DNA of 64,000 bases from Okapia johnstoni (GCA_024291935.2 CM044321.1:59514985-59578984), one strand, 5' to 3'; shown: positions 33,412-45,110, counted from the first letter of the stretch. The notes: generated by a model from the sequence alone, not told the origin. Numbers and translations are program-made.

Positions 33412-34739
33412 TTCTCAACAAACTTTTAGGTCATAAAATATATTTTTTAAATACTCAATTCCATTTGGGATACGGTTTAATGCACTTACATAATTTAAAT
33501 GCTTCTTAAAATTATTTGAAAAGAAAACCTAGTCAGCTGGAGCTGATTGCACAATTTTTCATGACGTGAAGGAAAAACAACTAGAGCCAAAATGCTGAAT
33601 GTGAGCAAGATAGGCGACTTGGAGGAGAGGTCAGTGCTCGTGATGTCCACCTTAGTGGATTCTCCGTATCTGTTTACCCTACCAGGGAGCAGTGGCCCTG
33701 AGGATTTCCAGGAGCTGTTACAGTGAAAAGAGTCACCTTAGTAAAACAGTAGACATTTATCAGACTACAGTGATACCTCACTTCATCACTCATATCACTA
33801 CAGTGATGCCACGCACCATCCGAAAATCAGCATTTACGCAAAAGTGGCTAATAAGCTTTATGCAGATTGAGCCCAAATAACAGACTCTTGGTGCATTTAA
33901 AATACGATTTGAGCTCCAAGAACTAGATTTGAATGCACTTTTCAGATACATTCACTGTAACAAGTCGGAGTCTACAGAAGACCACCACCTGGATTTATTT
34001 GGACCACTAAGGAAAAATCGTTCATTGGGTTTACAGGATAGTAAGATATTAGACTTAGTGGGTAGGTATTCGTAAGATGCTTCCATTTTTAAATCCACAA
34101 TCTAAGGGCTATCTAGACAGATATATGTAAATAGGCCACTTTTTATACTGCTTTCTCCAGTAAACATGCATTGTCATTTTTTCAAACAATTTGTAACAGT
34201 TTTAACTGGCATTTTCATTGCACTGAGTAATAAATGCCTTCCCCTGTTCTCCAAATGGGAAGCTTTACACAAGATGCTGTCCTGAACCAACACTGCTGCA
34301 CGTGTGCAGAGGAGCCTTAGTTAAAGCTGGAGCTCTGACCTGACCTTGGTCTTGTCTGTGGTTACCTGCTTCTGTTGCAGCGTGAATGGTATTCAAATCT
34401 CACGTCTCTCCCCCTCCAGCAAGGGAATGTTTACAGTCCCAACCTCAGCAGTGCCAAGTGCTGGCATCGGGAGCCACACCAAGCTGTCCCCGGAGCCGTG
34501 CACCTTTGGAGAAGAGTGTGGACTTGCCGTGCTCCCGTCCCACCCTGGTGCTCCTTGCCTGGATGACTCATGGCCCAGTTTACACCTCCCTGGAAGTGCC
34601 CACACCAGCCCAGACGGGGCTTCAGAATCCTCCTCAACACAGTCCTCCCAGCAGCCCTCACTAGTCATCACATGTGAGCCAAAGTCTTTGCCGTCCCTGT
34701 AATGAGAACCTTCTCTCCTACCCCAAACAGCCCGGATAC
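33412..34739. other. Unique sequence downstream of the gene
   Basis: No lineage-specific repeat was recognised. Overlapping open frames on both strands at 34346-34950 (118, 92 and 185 codons) coexist in the same DNA and follow no codon pattern I can support, although an acceptor-like site ends at 34380. Confidence 0.5.
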
Positions 34740-34748
34740 TCCAGGACT

Positions 34749-34970
34749 GTTGTTGTTTAGTCACTAAGTTGTGTCCGACTCTTTGTGACCCTGTGGACTG
34801 TAGCCCGCCAGGTTCCTCTCTCCATGGGATTCTCCAGGCAAGAATACTGGAGCAGATTGCCATGCCCCCACCTCCAGGGGATCTTCCCGACCCAGGGATC
34901 AAACCTGTGTCTTCTCTGTCTCCTGCACTGGCAGGTGGATTCTTTACCACTGAGGCACTAGGGAAGCCCT
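34749..34970 (-). mobile_element. Bov-tA SINE with 9-bp target-site duplication
   Basis: Perfect direct repeats tccaggact at 34740-34748 and 34971-34979. The copy carries a small extra duplication in the head (tcttctctgtctcctgc). Confidence 0.94.
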
Positions 34971-35044
34971 TCCAGGACTACAGATTACAATACTGTACTC
35001 TGCTTTAAGTACATAAAATTATGATCTTTTATAATTCTACACAG

Positions 35045-35262
35045 GAGTGAGCAAACTTTTTATAAAGGGCTAAATAATAAATATTTTAGTCTTTGCCAGT
35101 CATACGGTCTCTGTCGAAACTACTGAACTCTGTCGCGATAGTGTGAAAGCAGCCAAGGATATGTAAATGAAGGGAAGTGGCTGAGTGCCAAGAAAGTTTA
35201 TTTTACAAGAACAGGTGGAGGGTCAGATTTGGCCCGAGAGTCAAGTTGGCCAGCCCTTGTGT
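35045..35262 (+). mobile_element. hAT-Charlie-type non-autonomous DNA transposon relic (MER1 group)
   Basis: The sequence follows a well-known mammalian element: gcaaactttttataaagggc, then taaatattttagtctttgcc, tactgaactctgtcgcgat, and the end agatttggcccgagagtc with gttggccagccc. Terminal segments (gagtgagcaaactt / aagttggccagccc) are imperfect inverted repeats. The exact subfamily (MER20-like or related) is uncertain. It is old and diverged. Confidence 0.7.
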
Positions 35263-36034
35263 TGGACTGAGGTTGACTTGAGACTTGAGATCTCAGCCAC
35301 AGCAAACGATGAAGAATGGAGGTCTGCATCCCTCTGCAGCTGTGATGCCCAAGACCAAGAAAACACGCTCCTGGGACCACGCTGATGACTACAGAACCAC
35401 AGGGCTCAGAGCAGTGCGGGGCTTCTTTCTGCAGAGATGACACCTAGAAAGCCACTGGCTGTCCACCTGCTGCTCAGAAACGGGACTCACAGCCTGTAGC
35501 TGAGGATGCAAAGCAACATGCTAACCATTCAGGTGTTGACGTAGCCCCCAAGGACCAGGAGGCAAGCTCAGGACAGCAAAGTCACTGGGGCATCCATGAG
35601 TGGACTGTCAGCCAAGGGATGGCTCCTCCAGTCTTCACCCTTCAGCAGCACCCTTAGCTCAGAATATTCACACACGACCCCTACGGATGCTTCGGAGCCA
35701 ACTCGGATGCGATCTGCCTTCACCCTTTTTCTCACTGACCCCCTACCCCAGCACAGTGCAGTCTACCAAACTGAGTGACAGCAAAGGATGTCAGCAAACC
35801 TCTTCCATAACAGGAAATGCAAGATGCCCCATAACACGAGATGGGGAGAGAAGCCCAGCACAGACCACACTCAGACGCTCCCCTCCCTGCAGACAGCAGT
35901 CTCTCTGGGGAGGAGGAGCCCCAGAGACAGTACTGGGGCTCAGCTGCCTTTGCTGACCCGCCTCTAGCGCTGTCCTCATCCAGGAGGGCTCCTGATACTC
36001 CCTGATGGATCCTGACCCTTTCAGATTATTATTG
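35263..36034. other. Unique sequence without a supported gene
   Basis: Frames at 35600-35956 (118 codons) and others overlap in several phases without domain features. No repeat family was recognised. Confidence 0.45.
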
Positions 36035-36090
36035 TGATAGATTCTGGCTGGCATACAGTAGGTGCTCAATAAATTTGTCCAATTTTTAAA
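36035..36090 (+). mobile_element. MIR SINE, 3' fragment
   Basis: The phrase ctggcatacagtaggtgctcaataaat matches the 3' end of MIR, an ancient mammalian tRNA-derived SINE, in sense. Upstream similarity fades quickly. Confidence 0.65.
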
Positions 36091-36349
36091 AGCTGCAGTC
36101 ATCTCATAAATTATTTTTCTCCTGGAAAAGAAAATTCTTGATGGAAGATCTGTATTTTAGCTATAGTTTCTTGTTGTTTAATGGATAAAATGTCTCCTTG
36201 ACCTTACATTTCTCTCCCCAGCATTGCCCCAGGGGTCGTGTTAATAAGTGCCCTGGTCTAGCTCACAGGCCATCCCTTACTTGCCCCTTTTCCAAATAAG
36301 ACTCCCCAAATTACTGCTCACGGTCTCACCATGGTCTCACCTGTAGTGT

Positions 36350-36550
36350 AGTAGTGTTAGTCGCTCAGTCGTGTCCGACTCTCTGCCTGACCCCATGGAC
36401 CAGTCTCCTCTGTCCATGGAATTCTCCAGGCAAGAATATTGGAGTGGGTTGCCATTCCCTTCTCCAGGGGATCTTCCCAACCCAGGGACTGATCCCAGGT
36501 CTCCTGCATTGCAGGCGGATTCTTTACCATCTGAGCCACCAGGAAGATCC
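36350..36550 (-). mobile_element. Bov-tA SINE
   Basis: Reversed copy (tagtcgctcagtcgtgtcc ... tgagccaccaggaagatcc). About ten bases are missing in the middle of the tail (ggaccagtctcctctg). Confidence 0.92.
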
Positions 36551-38049
36551 ACCTAGTATCCACTAGTATCACTACTTAGTATCTGCTTTAAAGATCCAGT
36601 GTTTCTTGGGGGTCCCTACTGGGCCAAGCCCAAGCCCTACAGAAACCATCCTGGGTCACCCCAGGGGGGTCTCCCGTGGAGGAGGGTGGGAGCCCCTGAA
36701 GAGACTTTTGTGATGGTGGAGGGGTTGACGTGTGGTGGACAGAGGGGTGGCAGCACTGGGGATCGCTTGATCCCTGAGACCCACAGACAGGGAGGCAATC
36801 ACATGGAAGCCTGCTGAGCTGCACCATCTGCACCTTCAGGGTAAAGCCAAGTGTTGACTTGTATCGGGAAGACCCTTGAGCCCATGGCTGATCTCTTTAG
36901 CCTCTCGTCAAACAGGACAAATCCAAGTCCTTCCTGTTCCCCTACTGGGCCTTCTGTAGATGAATGAATTCTCCAGTCCACCAGGGAAGAGGCACCTGAG
37001 TAGACTCATAGAATTTCTAGAAGAGATTTTTTTAAGAGCAAATAAAACCATTGAGGGCTTCTCCCTCACAAGGCCTCAGAACACTAATCAGAGCCACTTC
37101 TGGCCAGTGATCCCGTGTCCAGATTTCAGGAGAACAGTGGGAATAGCCTCCCCGCGCCCCCGACCCTCCCGACCCCCACCCCTGCCCAGGGCCACATTGC
37201 TCCACATTCCTGGTCTGCACATAAATACGCCCCTCAGTGATCTGTAGTATTCCACTTATTTTTCATTCTCTGGAAACACAACTAATCAGATACTATTAGA
37301 GGCTTGAAAAAAACAAGAAATTGACATGAATAAAAATGGCTTCTCAAAAGAAACATCTTTTGTCACGTGGATTTTTGTCACATCTTTTATAACATGGATT
37401 CAAGAAGAGTCAAGAACCTGAATTTAAAGGCTTTTTATAGAATCACATTCTTCCAACTTCCACGGAAGGCTTTTTTTTACAAAATGGCTTTAAATGACAT
37501 AATTGCTCTAAGTCAATAATGGAAGCAACCATTAGTAGTAATTAATGTGGACACCCTTGGGTCTTCTTAAAAGTCAATTTCTATTTTACAGGTGTGGTAA
37601 CTACTGTCCAGTTATGTGCCCAACATTAGGGCAGTGTGTTCATTTCAGACAGAAGTCACCAGGCACCGGGGAAGCTAAAAAGCCCCTTCCTGGTGCCCCC
37701 ATAACACACCCCCTAAACTCTCCATTTGTGAGGAGGGTCCCACCTCACGCTCTCCAGGATGGTGTTACTAATGGAGCTGCTTCCATGGGGGACACACGGC
37801 CCCTAGTTGACCTGATCTGGTTCAGACCCACCTCACCTTATTTGAAACATTGATTTTGTAAGTTGAACACCTGAAAGAAGCCAACCAGGCTCCCTTAGGT
37901 TAGCTTTTCCCAGGCCCTAGAATTATACCCAGAGCATTGTGGAGAGGAACAACTCGAAACGTGGCTAGCACAGTCCAAGAAGTACCCCTTATACAGAAAC
38001 ACTTGTAGGCCAGATCGCCTGGCTAAGGATGCCTGCAGGAAAGCTTTGG
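36551..38049. other. Unique sequence without a supported gene
   Basis: About 1.5 kb free of recognisable repeats. Short frames occur on both strands (36960-37247, 37545-37853), without motifs. Confidence 0.5.
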
Positions 38050-38062
38050 TGCCACCTAGTGG
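38050..38062 (-). promoter_or_regulatory. Candidate CTCF core motif
   Basis: On the minus strand the sequence reads CCACTAGGTGGCA, a perfect match to the degenerate CTCF core CCASYAGRKGGCR. It sits exactly at the left edge of the tandem duplication, and its left half is not copied into the second unit. Occupancy cannot be judged from sequence. Confidence 0.5.
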
Positions 38063-38364
38063 CCGCCATGCCCAGGAGGGCCAGTGACTGCCCTTTGCTT
38101 TGCAGAAGACTCCGCCCCGATGAACACTGGAGGCGCTTCACTTCCATTTATTATTCTGCATTTAATTATTTTATTTCCACAAGGTATTGAAGCCACTGAA
38201 ATTTCAGCAGCATCAGTGGCCGCCATGCCCAGGAGGGCCAGTGACTGCCCTTTGCTTTGCAGAAGACTCCGCCCTGATGAACACTGGAGGCGCTTCCCTT
38301 CCATTTATTTTTCTGCATTTAATTATTTTATTTCCACAAAGTATTGAAGCCACTGAAATTTCAG
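38058..38364. repeat. Tandem duplication, two 150-bp copies at 157-bp period
   Basis: 38058-38207 and 38215-38364 are near-identical, with four differences in 150 positions (c/t, a/c, a/t and g/a). The unit begins gtggccgccatgcccagg and ends cactgaaatttcag. The high identity shows a recent local duplication. Short open frames crossing both copies are by-products. Confidence 0.95.
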
Positions 38365-38640
38365 TGACATAAGATGATGCAAAGAAAACTAGGAAATCGG
38401 AGCTAAGGGAAAGAAAGTGTAGAAATACGTCAACGGTAAAGAAAACTGCTGCAGATGAATTTCCTAGAAGCCAAAGCAAAAAGGGAAACATGAGCAGCTT
38501 AGTGGTTCATGTTTATTAATATAATTAGAAACTCTAGTGACACTTCCTTATTTCATTGTAATCTAAGTTGCCTCAATGCTATGTCTCAACAGAAACGAAG
38601 TTTTTCTTAGCAAAGAGGTATACTATCACTTTCTCCTCAC

Positions 38641-39262
38641 AGACTGAGAGTGCACTTACGGTTTCAGGGCAGAAGGGTCAGAGAGGAGGGATAGATTGAG
38701 ATTTTGAGATTGACATGTACACACTGATGTATGTAAAATGAATAACCGGGCTTCCCTGGTGGTCCAGTGGTTACGAATCCACCTTGCAATGCAAGGGACT
38801 TCGGTTCGATCCCTGGTTCCAGAAGATGCCTCGGAGCAACTAAACCTGTGTGCCACAACTGTTAAGTCTGTGCTCTAGAGCTTAAGTCTGTGAGTCTGTG
38901 AGCCCTAGAGTCCATGCTCTGCAACAAGAGAAGCTACTGTAATGAGAAGAAGCTCATGCAGCACAACTAGACAATAGCCCCTGCTCGCTGCAACTAGAGA
39001 AAAACCTGCTGCAGCAATGAAGACCCAGAACAGCCAAAAATAAATGAATATTTTAAGGAAAAAAAAAAAAGAATAACAAGGACCTACTATATAGCACAGG
39101 TGAGCTCTGCTTAATATTCTATAATAACCTAAATGGAAAAAGAATTTGAGAAAGAACAGATAACATGTATATGCATAACTGAATCACTCTGCTGTTCATC
39201 TGAAATGAACACAACATTGTCAATCAGCTATACGCCAATATAAAATAAAAATAAAATCACTT
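38641..39262 (+). mobile_element. L1 3' UTR fragment, split by a CHR SINE
   Basis: L1 3' UTR wording is on both sides of the SINE: acatgtacacactgatgta before it, and ctactatatagcacagg with gccaatataaaataaaaat after it. The element is 5'-truncated within its 3' UTR. Confidence 0.85.
38748..39070 (+). mobile_element. CHR-type tRNA-Glu SINE, long form
   Basis: Head ggcttccctggtggtccagtgg, long tail ending gaagacccagaacagcc and an A12 stretch at 39059-39070. Similar flanks gaataac at about 38740 and 39071 suggest a 7-bp target duplication. A short local repeat (aagtctgtg repeats) occurs at 38863-38900. Confidence 0.9.
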
Positions 39263-39692
39263 TCTCAGAAGGGGGTTTTCATAAGGGATTTTCTCTGTAG
39301 GGTGATGACTTTGGTCCAAGTTGGCAGCTTTCCTTGACTGAAGGATGGAGTTTACAAAGGCTGGAGCAGTGGACACAACCTCAAGCTTTGGGTGAGCCTC
39401 CCTGGACATCTCCAGTCACACTGTGGGAAAAAGGGCAACTCGGCCCTGGGCAGGAAGCCTGGAAGCTGGTCTCCTCTGGTCTCTTGAGACCAGATCTGTT
39501 TGGCAAATGGAGAGCCAGCGGTGAGACTGACATCCTCCTGGGAGAGTGCAGGCTCTACCTGCGGTTCTAGCCTGTGTGGATAGAGAGCCCTTGTCTAGCC
39601 CCTGCACCCTCATCCACGTTCTGCCCTTCCAAAGTCACGGCCTAGTCTCTAACAGCACGCCCCCTCCTGGTTAAAAGGCCTTGTAGCACTTT
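39263..39692. other. Unique sequence, no gene seen
   Basis: A 78-codon plus-strand frame (39334-39570) overlaps minus-strand frames and has no supporting features. Confidence 0.45.
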
Positions 39693-39900
39693 GAAAAGTG
39701 TGAGTTGCTGAGTCTTCTCTGACTCTTGGAGACCTCATGGACTGTAGCTCACCAGGCTCTTCTATCCATGGAATTCTCCAGGCAAGAATACTGGAGTGGG
39801 TTGCCGTTCCCTTCTCCAGGGAATCTTCCTGATGCAGGGACTAAAGAGTCTCCTGCATTGCAAGCAGATTCTTTACCATCTGAGCCACCTGGAAAGCCCT
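39693..39900 (-). mobile_element. Bov-tA SINE
   Basis: Reversed copy, moderately diverged, with a deletion in the head (gggactaaagagtctcc). Confidence 0.9.
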
Positions 39901-39991
39901 TTCATAAATCCCCTCAACCCACCCTCCACTGAGATTCCTGAAAAGTGATAAGAATTCAGTTCCCTGCACCTCTTTCTTCATTGATCTGAGT

Positions 39992-40030
39992 GGATGTACT
40001 TATTCATTCAACAAGTATTTACTAAATCCC
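39992..40030 (-). mobile_element. MIR SINE 3' fragment
   Basis: The plus strand reads attcattcaacaagtatttactaaatccc, the reverse of the MIR 3' end. A Bov-tA landed just downstream. Confidence 0.55.
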
Positions 40031-40037
40031 ACTATGT

Positions 40038-40256
40038 GTCAAGGCTTCCCAGGTGGCGCAGTGGTAAAGAATCCTCCAGCCAATGCAGGAGATGCAAGAG
40101 ATGTGGGTTCAATCCCTAGGTCAAGAAGATCCCCTGGAGTTGGAAATGGCAACCAACTCCAGTATTCTTGCCTGGAAAATTGCATGGACAGAGCCTGGTG
40201 GGCTACAGTCCATTGGGCCAGAAAGAATTGGACGCAACTGAGTGCACACACATGAA
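40038..40256 (+). mobile_element. Bov-tA SINE with 8-bp direct repeats
   Basis: Sense copy from aaggcttcccaggtggcg to agtgcacacac. Direct repeats cactatgt at 40030-40037 and 40257-40264. The head has a duplicated gatgcaagagatg motif. Confidence 0.92.
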
Positions 40257-40298
40257 CACTATGTCAGGCAGTGGACTATTTGTGCCTTTTTTTTTTAA

Positions 40299-40374
40299 TT
40301 GGAGTGGCCAAAAAGTTGATTCAGGTTTTTCTTTAGGAGCTTATGAACCCAAATGAACTTTTTGGCCAATCCAA
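40299..40374. mobile_element. Mariner-type miniature inverted-repeat element, 76 bp
   Basis: The two ends are imperfect inverted repeats of about 30 bp sharing TTGGxxTGGCCAAAAAGTT, the terminal motif I associate with a ruminant mariner family. Only about 15 bp of non-paired centre remains (taggagcttatg). A TA follows the right end, as expected for mariner targets. No transposase is present. Confidence 0.7.
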
Positions 40375-40668
40375 TAATTTCTAGGAGATATTTATTTGAA
40401 GAAATATTACAACATATAAAAACTACACAGACTCTTAATTTCCATTCATATGCTGGTAAATTCAGTATAACAATAAAAAAAAAAAAAAAACCTTTTAAGA
40501 TCCAGGATGCACAAGGTACCGCACAGTCTGATGACTAAGTCAAACAAGGGGACAAGCAAACCACACAGAACAATTTAGTATCAGCCCAGGGGACCTGGGA
40601 TTGAATGGGAGAGACATCATCTCATCCTACCCCCATCATTACTAGTTACTCTTCCCTGTAGATTTTAT

Positions 40669-40888
40669 AGGACTTCCCTGCTGGCTCAGATGGTAAAGAA
40701 TCCACCCACAATACCGGAGACCTGGGTTCGATCCCTGGGTTGGAAGATCCCCTGGAGGAGGGCATGGCAACCCACTCCAGTATTCTTGCCTGGAGAATTC
40801 CATGGACAGAGGAGCCTGGTGGGCTACAGTCCATGGGGATGCGAACAGTCAGATACGACCAAGTGACTAAGCACAGCACAGCACAGTT
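40669..40888 (+). mobile_element. Bov-tA SINE with GCACA-repeat tail
   Basis: Sense copy close to consensus; the 3' tail has become (GCACA)n at about 40872-40886. Confidence 0.92.
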
Positions 40889-42546
40889 TGTGAGGAATTC
40901 GCTGCACCGCCTGCAACACAGAGGGCATTTCATAAAGGTAGAGGCTCTTTCCCTTCCCTCGGGCTTCATAATGGCCCCATGCTCTGCTCAGCTGACACCT
41001 GCCTACTCCACAGACTGCCCAGTGCTGGGAGCACAGACAGGGTTTGGTTTCAACATACTCCTTACAATCCGCGATTCCACCACCACCTCTCCTCCGTCTC
41101 TCTGGACAGGTTCCACTGGATCGGAAGTCATCTTTCCATCATCACACTTTCCATCCACCTCCCTGGATTTTCTCTCTTCTGCATCGCAAGCCACAGCCAG
41201 CAAAACCAGACCTGGTGCTTATTACCACTCAGCAAGAAAGCTGTTCTTTCTCCCAGATCCCCAGTTCTGAGCTGCCCTCCCCTAAACACACTCTCTCCCC
41301 AACCGATCTCCCAAGCCTACAAAACCCGTGCTCCCTTCTCTTGGCCAGTTCCCCATCTCTACACTCCCCTCCTCCCTTGTGGTTTCCAGGCCCACCAACC
41401 CCACCTGGAGCCCAGCGCTGGCTGGCTCACTGTGGCCTTCGTAGCATTTGCAACCCCCCACCCCCAGCCTCTTGCCTCACCTGCTGGGCCCCCAAGTCGC
41501 ACTGTCCTGCGCGCTCGCTCTGTTCCCACTCCGAAACTGCCAGACCACCCACCCACGGCTACTTGGCCAACTTTCACTGCACACTTACCGGCCTCAATTG
41601 TTCTAATCTGTTCCAACTTCCGTTCGCTCTCTAAATTTTGCCTGCACAACTCCCAGAAGCTAACCTTGGACCAGAACCTTCCATCACCCCCGTAGGCCCC
41701 CACCCGACCCCGTAAGATGGGAGTGATTCCGACGAGGTCAGAAGCAACAAGAGACTGATGCGTAGAAGAGATCTACCACCTGGTCCTCTGCCCTCGGGTG
41801 GTCTGAAGACTGAAAATGCAATGAGGAGCAATGGAAGAAAAATGGGGGTGTGCGTAGCAAGGAGACCACTTGTCCTCTCACCACGCCAAGAGTTAGTTCC
41901 GCTTCCTGCAAAATGAGCCTCTGGTGCCCAATGCAAGTCAACCAGCCCAGGCCAGTGGGTCTGCCACTCTCCTTGGCCAGAAAGCTCAAGGCAGTCTGGG
42001 CCTGTGTTCACCCCAAGCTGGTTCTGCAGACCCACAGTGGCCTCTTTGCTCCTTTGGTGGGTGTCAGAGCTCACAACCCTGCCCAGGCTTCTGGGAGCAT
42101 CCCCAGGCACTGCTGTGCCCCATTGGGATGCCCTGAACTGCTGCCACTGTGTAGGGGGCACTTCCGGGTGCCTGTAACCCAACCACGTGTAATTGTGACC
42201 ATCCCCAGGGACTCTGCCTGGTCACGGCTCTGTTCTGGGTCTAACCCAACCTTTGCACTCAGATTAGGTAAGCGCTAGACCCTACACACTCAGGCGCACC
42301 CCGTCCTGCAGGTCAGACCTGAGCTTTCAACCACCTGCTGTATAAACCCCTACTGGACGGGTTTCTCCATGTCCCCAAATCAACAAAACCCACGTTAAAC
42401 TACTGCTACCCCTTTACACTCCTGAAAGGACCAGCTCCTTCTTCTCCAGGATTCCTCAGTTCTGTGCAATGGTTTCGTCTCTCTCCTCATCATTCACATT
42501 CAAAAACCCAGAGCGAAGCACCCAAACAGGTTAGTAGAAAGAAACG
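40889..42546. other. Unique C/T-rich sequence without a supported gene
   Basis: Large overlapping frames occur here (238 codons at 40979-41695, 196 at 41044, 183 on the minus strand at 41631-42182). Three phases and both strands are open over the same stretch, and the peptides are Pro/Ser/His-rich, which is typical of pyrimidine-rich DNA rather than coding sequence. Confidence 0.55.
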
Positions 42547-42900
42547 GGATTTTGGAGTCAACCTACCCAAATTTGAATGTCATCACTTACTGCCTGAGGA
42601 CCCCAGGTGGCGCAAGTGGTAAAGAACTCGCCTGCCAATGCAGGAGACAGAAGAGACACAGGTTCCATCCCTGGGTCTGGGAGATCTCCTGGAGGAGAAC
42701 ATGGCAACAGCTCACTCCAGTATTCTTGCCTGAGAATCCCATGGACAGAGAACCTTGGCAAGCTACAGTCCATGGGGTCACAAAGAGTCAAACACAACTG
42801 AAGCAGCTTAGCACACACGCTTACTGCCTGTGTGACCCAAATCAAAGGAACTTCATGTCTCACCCCTGGTTTCCTCCTTTGCAAAGTGGCGTGAATCAAA
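42547..42900 (+). mobile_element. MIR SINE, split by a Bov-tA
   Basis: Sense MIR is visible as ttttggagtcaacctaccc, then cacttactgcctg, the Bov-tA, and tgtgacccaaatcaaagg with ggtttcctcctttgcaaag. The split falls inside the MIR core. Confidence 0.7.
42597..42819 (+). mobile_element. Bov-tA SINE with 11-bp target-site duplication
   Basis: Perfect direct repeats cttactgcctg at 42586-42596 and 42820-42830. The head contains an extra agaagagacac motif. Confidence 0.95.
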
Positions 42901-43119
42901 GCTGGTCCAGGGTAGGCAAGGGAGCCACTCACCTCAGAGGCAAAATTTAAGAGAGGGCCAAAAAACTCACCCAGCAAGACTAAGAATATTTTAACGAAAA
43001 AGGCCTTTGTCTAGGGTCATCCTGAGCAATCAGTGAAATCAAGAGGCAAAGCCTGGCACAACAAGAGGTCATTTTTCAAATCAGCCAAAGTTTTAAAATT
43101 AATACACAATTTATGTTTA

Positions 43120-43326
43120 TGCATGGCTTTTAGCAGTAATTAGTACAATATTTTTGGAAAGAAGTATGGCAATAGATATGTCAGTAGCCACAAAAATGCT
43201 CAAAGATTGTAATTCACTTTCCGGGACTCACTCTTAAGAAAATTATCTAAAACAGAGGTAAAAACATGCATCTGTTTATCATGTAGAATTTGTAATAGCA
43301 AACCACTGGGGAACCACCTGAATGTG
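43120..43326 (+). mobile_element. Ancient L1 3' fragment
   Basis: Diverged sense L1 recognisable from tatttttggaaagaagtatggcaatag to atttgtaatagcaaaccactggggaacc. It leads into a GT/TA microsatellite. Confidence 0.55.
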
Positions 43327-43360
43327 TATGTGTGTGTGTGTGTGTGTATATATATACACG
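43327..43360. repeat. (GT)n(TA)n microsatellite
   Basis: GT and TA dinucleotides precede the Bov-A2; TA/CA repeats continue after it at about 43628-43690, so the SINE split one microsatellite. Confidence 0.85.
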
Positions 43361-43627
43361 GAGAAGGCAATGGCACCCCACTCCAGTACTCTTGCCTGGA
43401 AAATCCCATGGACGGAGGAGCCTGGTAGGCTGCAGTCTATGGGGTCGCACAGAGTCGGATATGACTGAGCGACTTACTTTCACTTTTCACTTTCGTGCTT
43501 TGGAGAAGGAAATGGCAACCCACTCCAGTGTTCTTGCCTGGAGAATCCCAGGGACGGGGGAGCCTGGTGGGCTGCTGTCTATGGGGTCACACAGAGTCGG
43601 ACACGACTGAAGCGACTTAGCAGCAGC
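43361..43627 (+). mobile_element. Bov-A2 SINE inside a microsatellite
   Basis: Near-consensus sense dimer with linker ttcacttttcactttcgtgc, ending gcgacttagcagcagca. TATATATA on both sides serves as target duplication. Confidence 0.94.
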
Positions 43628-43734
43628 ATATATATATACACACACATATATAATACATTAATATAAGTACATATATAGATATATATACATTGTTCTTGAT
43701 CATGTAAAACAATGCAGAGAAAAACAGATTGTAA

Positions 43735-45110
43735 AAAAGCATGTCAAACATTTTTCCAAAGAGGAAATGCAAGTGGCCAGAAGGCACATGAAGTGGCTGA
43801 TTCAAGTTGATGTATAGCAAAAACCATCACAATATTGTAAGGTAATTACCCTCTAATTAAAATTAATTTTAAAACAAGGAAAAGAAAAGATGCTCAACGT
43901 TGCTAATCATCAGAAAGATGCAAATCAAAACCACAAGAAGATATCACCTCACACACATCAGGACAGCTACCATCAGAAAGACCACAAATAACAAATGTTG
44001 GCCAGGATGTAGAGAAAGGGCGTTGGTGCCAAAGTGGAAAATACACTGTTGGTGGAAAAGTAAATTGGTTCAGCCACTGTGGAAAACAGTATGGAGGTTT
44101 CTCAAGAAACTAAAACTAGAACTACCACATGACTCAGCAGTTTCACTCCCGGGTGTATATTTGGGGAGAACAAAAGCACTAAGTTGACAAAATACATGCA
44201 CTCCAATGTTCATCGCAGCACTCTTTACAATCGCCAAGGTACGGCAGCAACCTAAGTGTCCATCAGCAGGTGAATGGATGAAGACGATGTGGTACATACA
44301 TACAATGGAATATTATTCATCCATTAAAAAGAATGAAACAATGCCATTGCAGCAACATGGATGGACCTAGAGAGTGTCATACTGAGTGAAATAAGTTAGA
44401 GAAGGAGAAATATCATGACATCTCTTATACGTGGAGTCTAAAAAGAAATGATACAAATGAACTTCTTTATAAAACAGAGACTCACAGACAGAAAATGAAC
44501 TTATGGTTGCCAAAGAGGAAGGGAATAGTTAGGGACTCTGGTCATGTACAGAAGGTCATGTATGCGCTGCTATATTTTAAATGTATAACCAACAAAGATC
44601 TATTATATAGCACATGGAACTCCACTCAATGTTATGTGCCAGGCTGGATGGGAGGAGGGTTGGGGAGAATATATACATGTACATGTATGGCTGAGGTCCT
44701 CTGCTGTTCACCTGAAACGGCCACAACATTATTAATTGGCTATACCCCAATACAAAATTAAAAGTTTATTAAAGTTACAAAAAAAATGTGGTATACACAC
44801 AACAGAATGTTTCTCAACCATAAAAAAAAGAGTGAAATTTTGCCATTTGCAACAATGTGGATAGCCATAGAGGGTATTATGCTAAGTAAGATAAGTCAGA
44901 CAGAGAAAGACAAATACTATATGATATCACTTATGTGTGGGGTCTAAAAAATAAGCTAGTGAATATAACAAAAATAAAGTGTGCCAAAGCATAATAGCTT
45001 TTGTTTCTAAGTGGTAAAATCATGGGTGATATTTCTTATTTCATTTTCCTTTTTGTACATGGTATGTTTTCTATGGTATTTATTAGTTTTATAGTTAAAA
45101 AAATAAGGAT
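43735..45110 (+). mobile_element. L1 3' region, mosaic of at least two copies
   Basis: Sense L1 ORF2 3' end and 3' UTR extend to about 44785, interrupted at 43797-43885 by a snippet resembling the ruminant L1 terminus (gttgatgtatagcaaaaacc). A second 3' UTR piece follows at 44786-45110. No frame survives. Confidence 0.75.

Noticed and set aside
34346..34950. Possible exon after an acceptor-like site at 34380 (118-codon frame)
   Set aside because: Two plus frames and a 185-codon minus frame are open over the same bases, and part of the minus frame is a Bov-tA. No domain was recognised.
38056..38491. Small frames starting at a Kozak-like gccgccatg
   Set aside because: They are repeated only because of the tandem duplication and have no support as coding sequence.
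40979..41695. 238-codon plus-strand frame in unique sequence
   Set aside because: Another plus frame (196 codons) and minus frames overlap it; composition is Pro/Ser/His-rich as expected from pyrimidine-rich DNA.
41631..42182. 183-codon minus-strand frame
   Set aside because: It overlaps several plus-strand frames; no motif, start context or splice sites support it.
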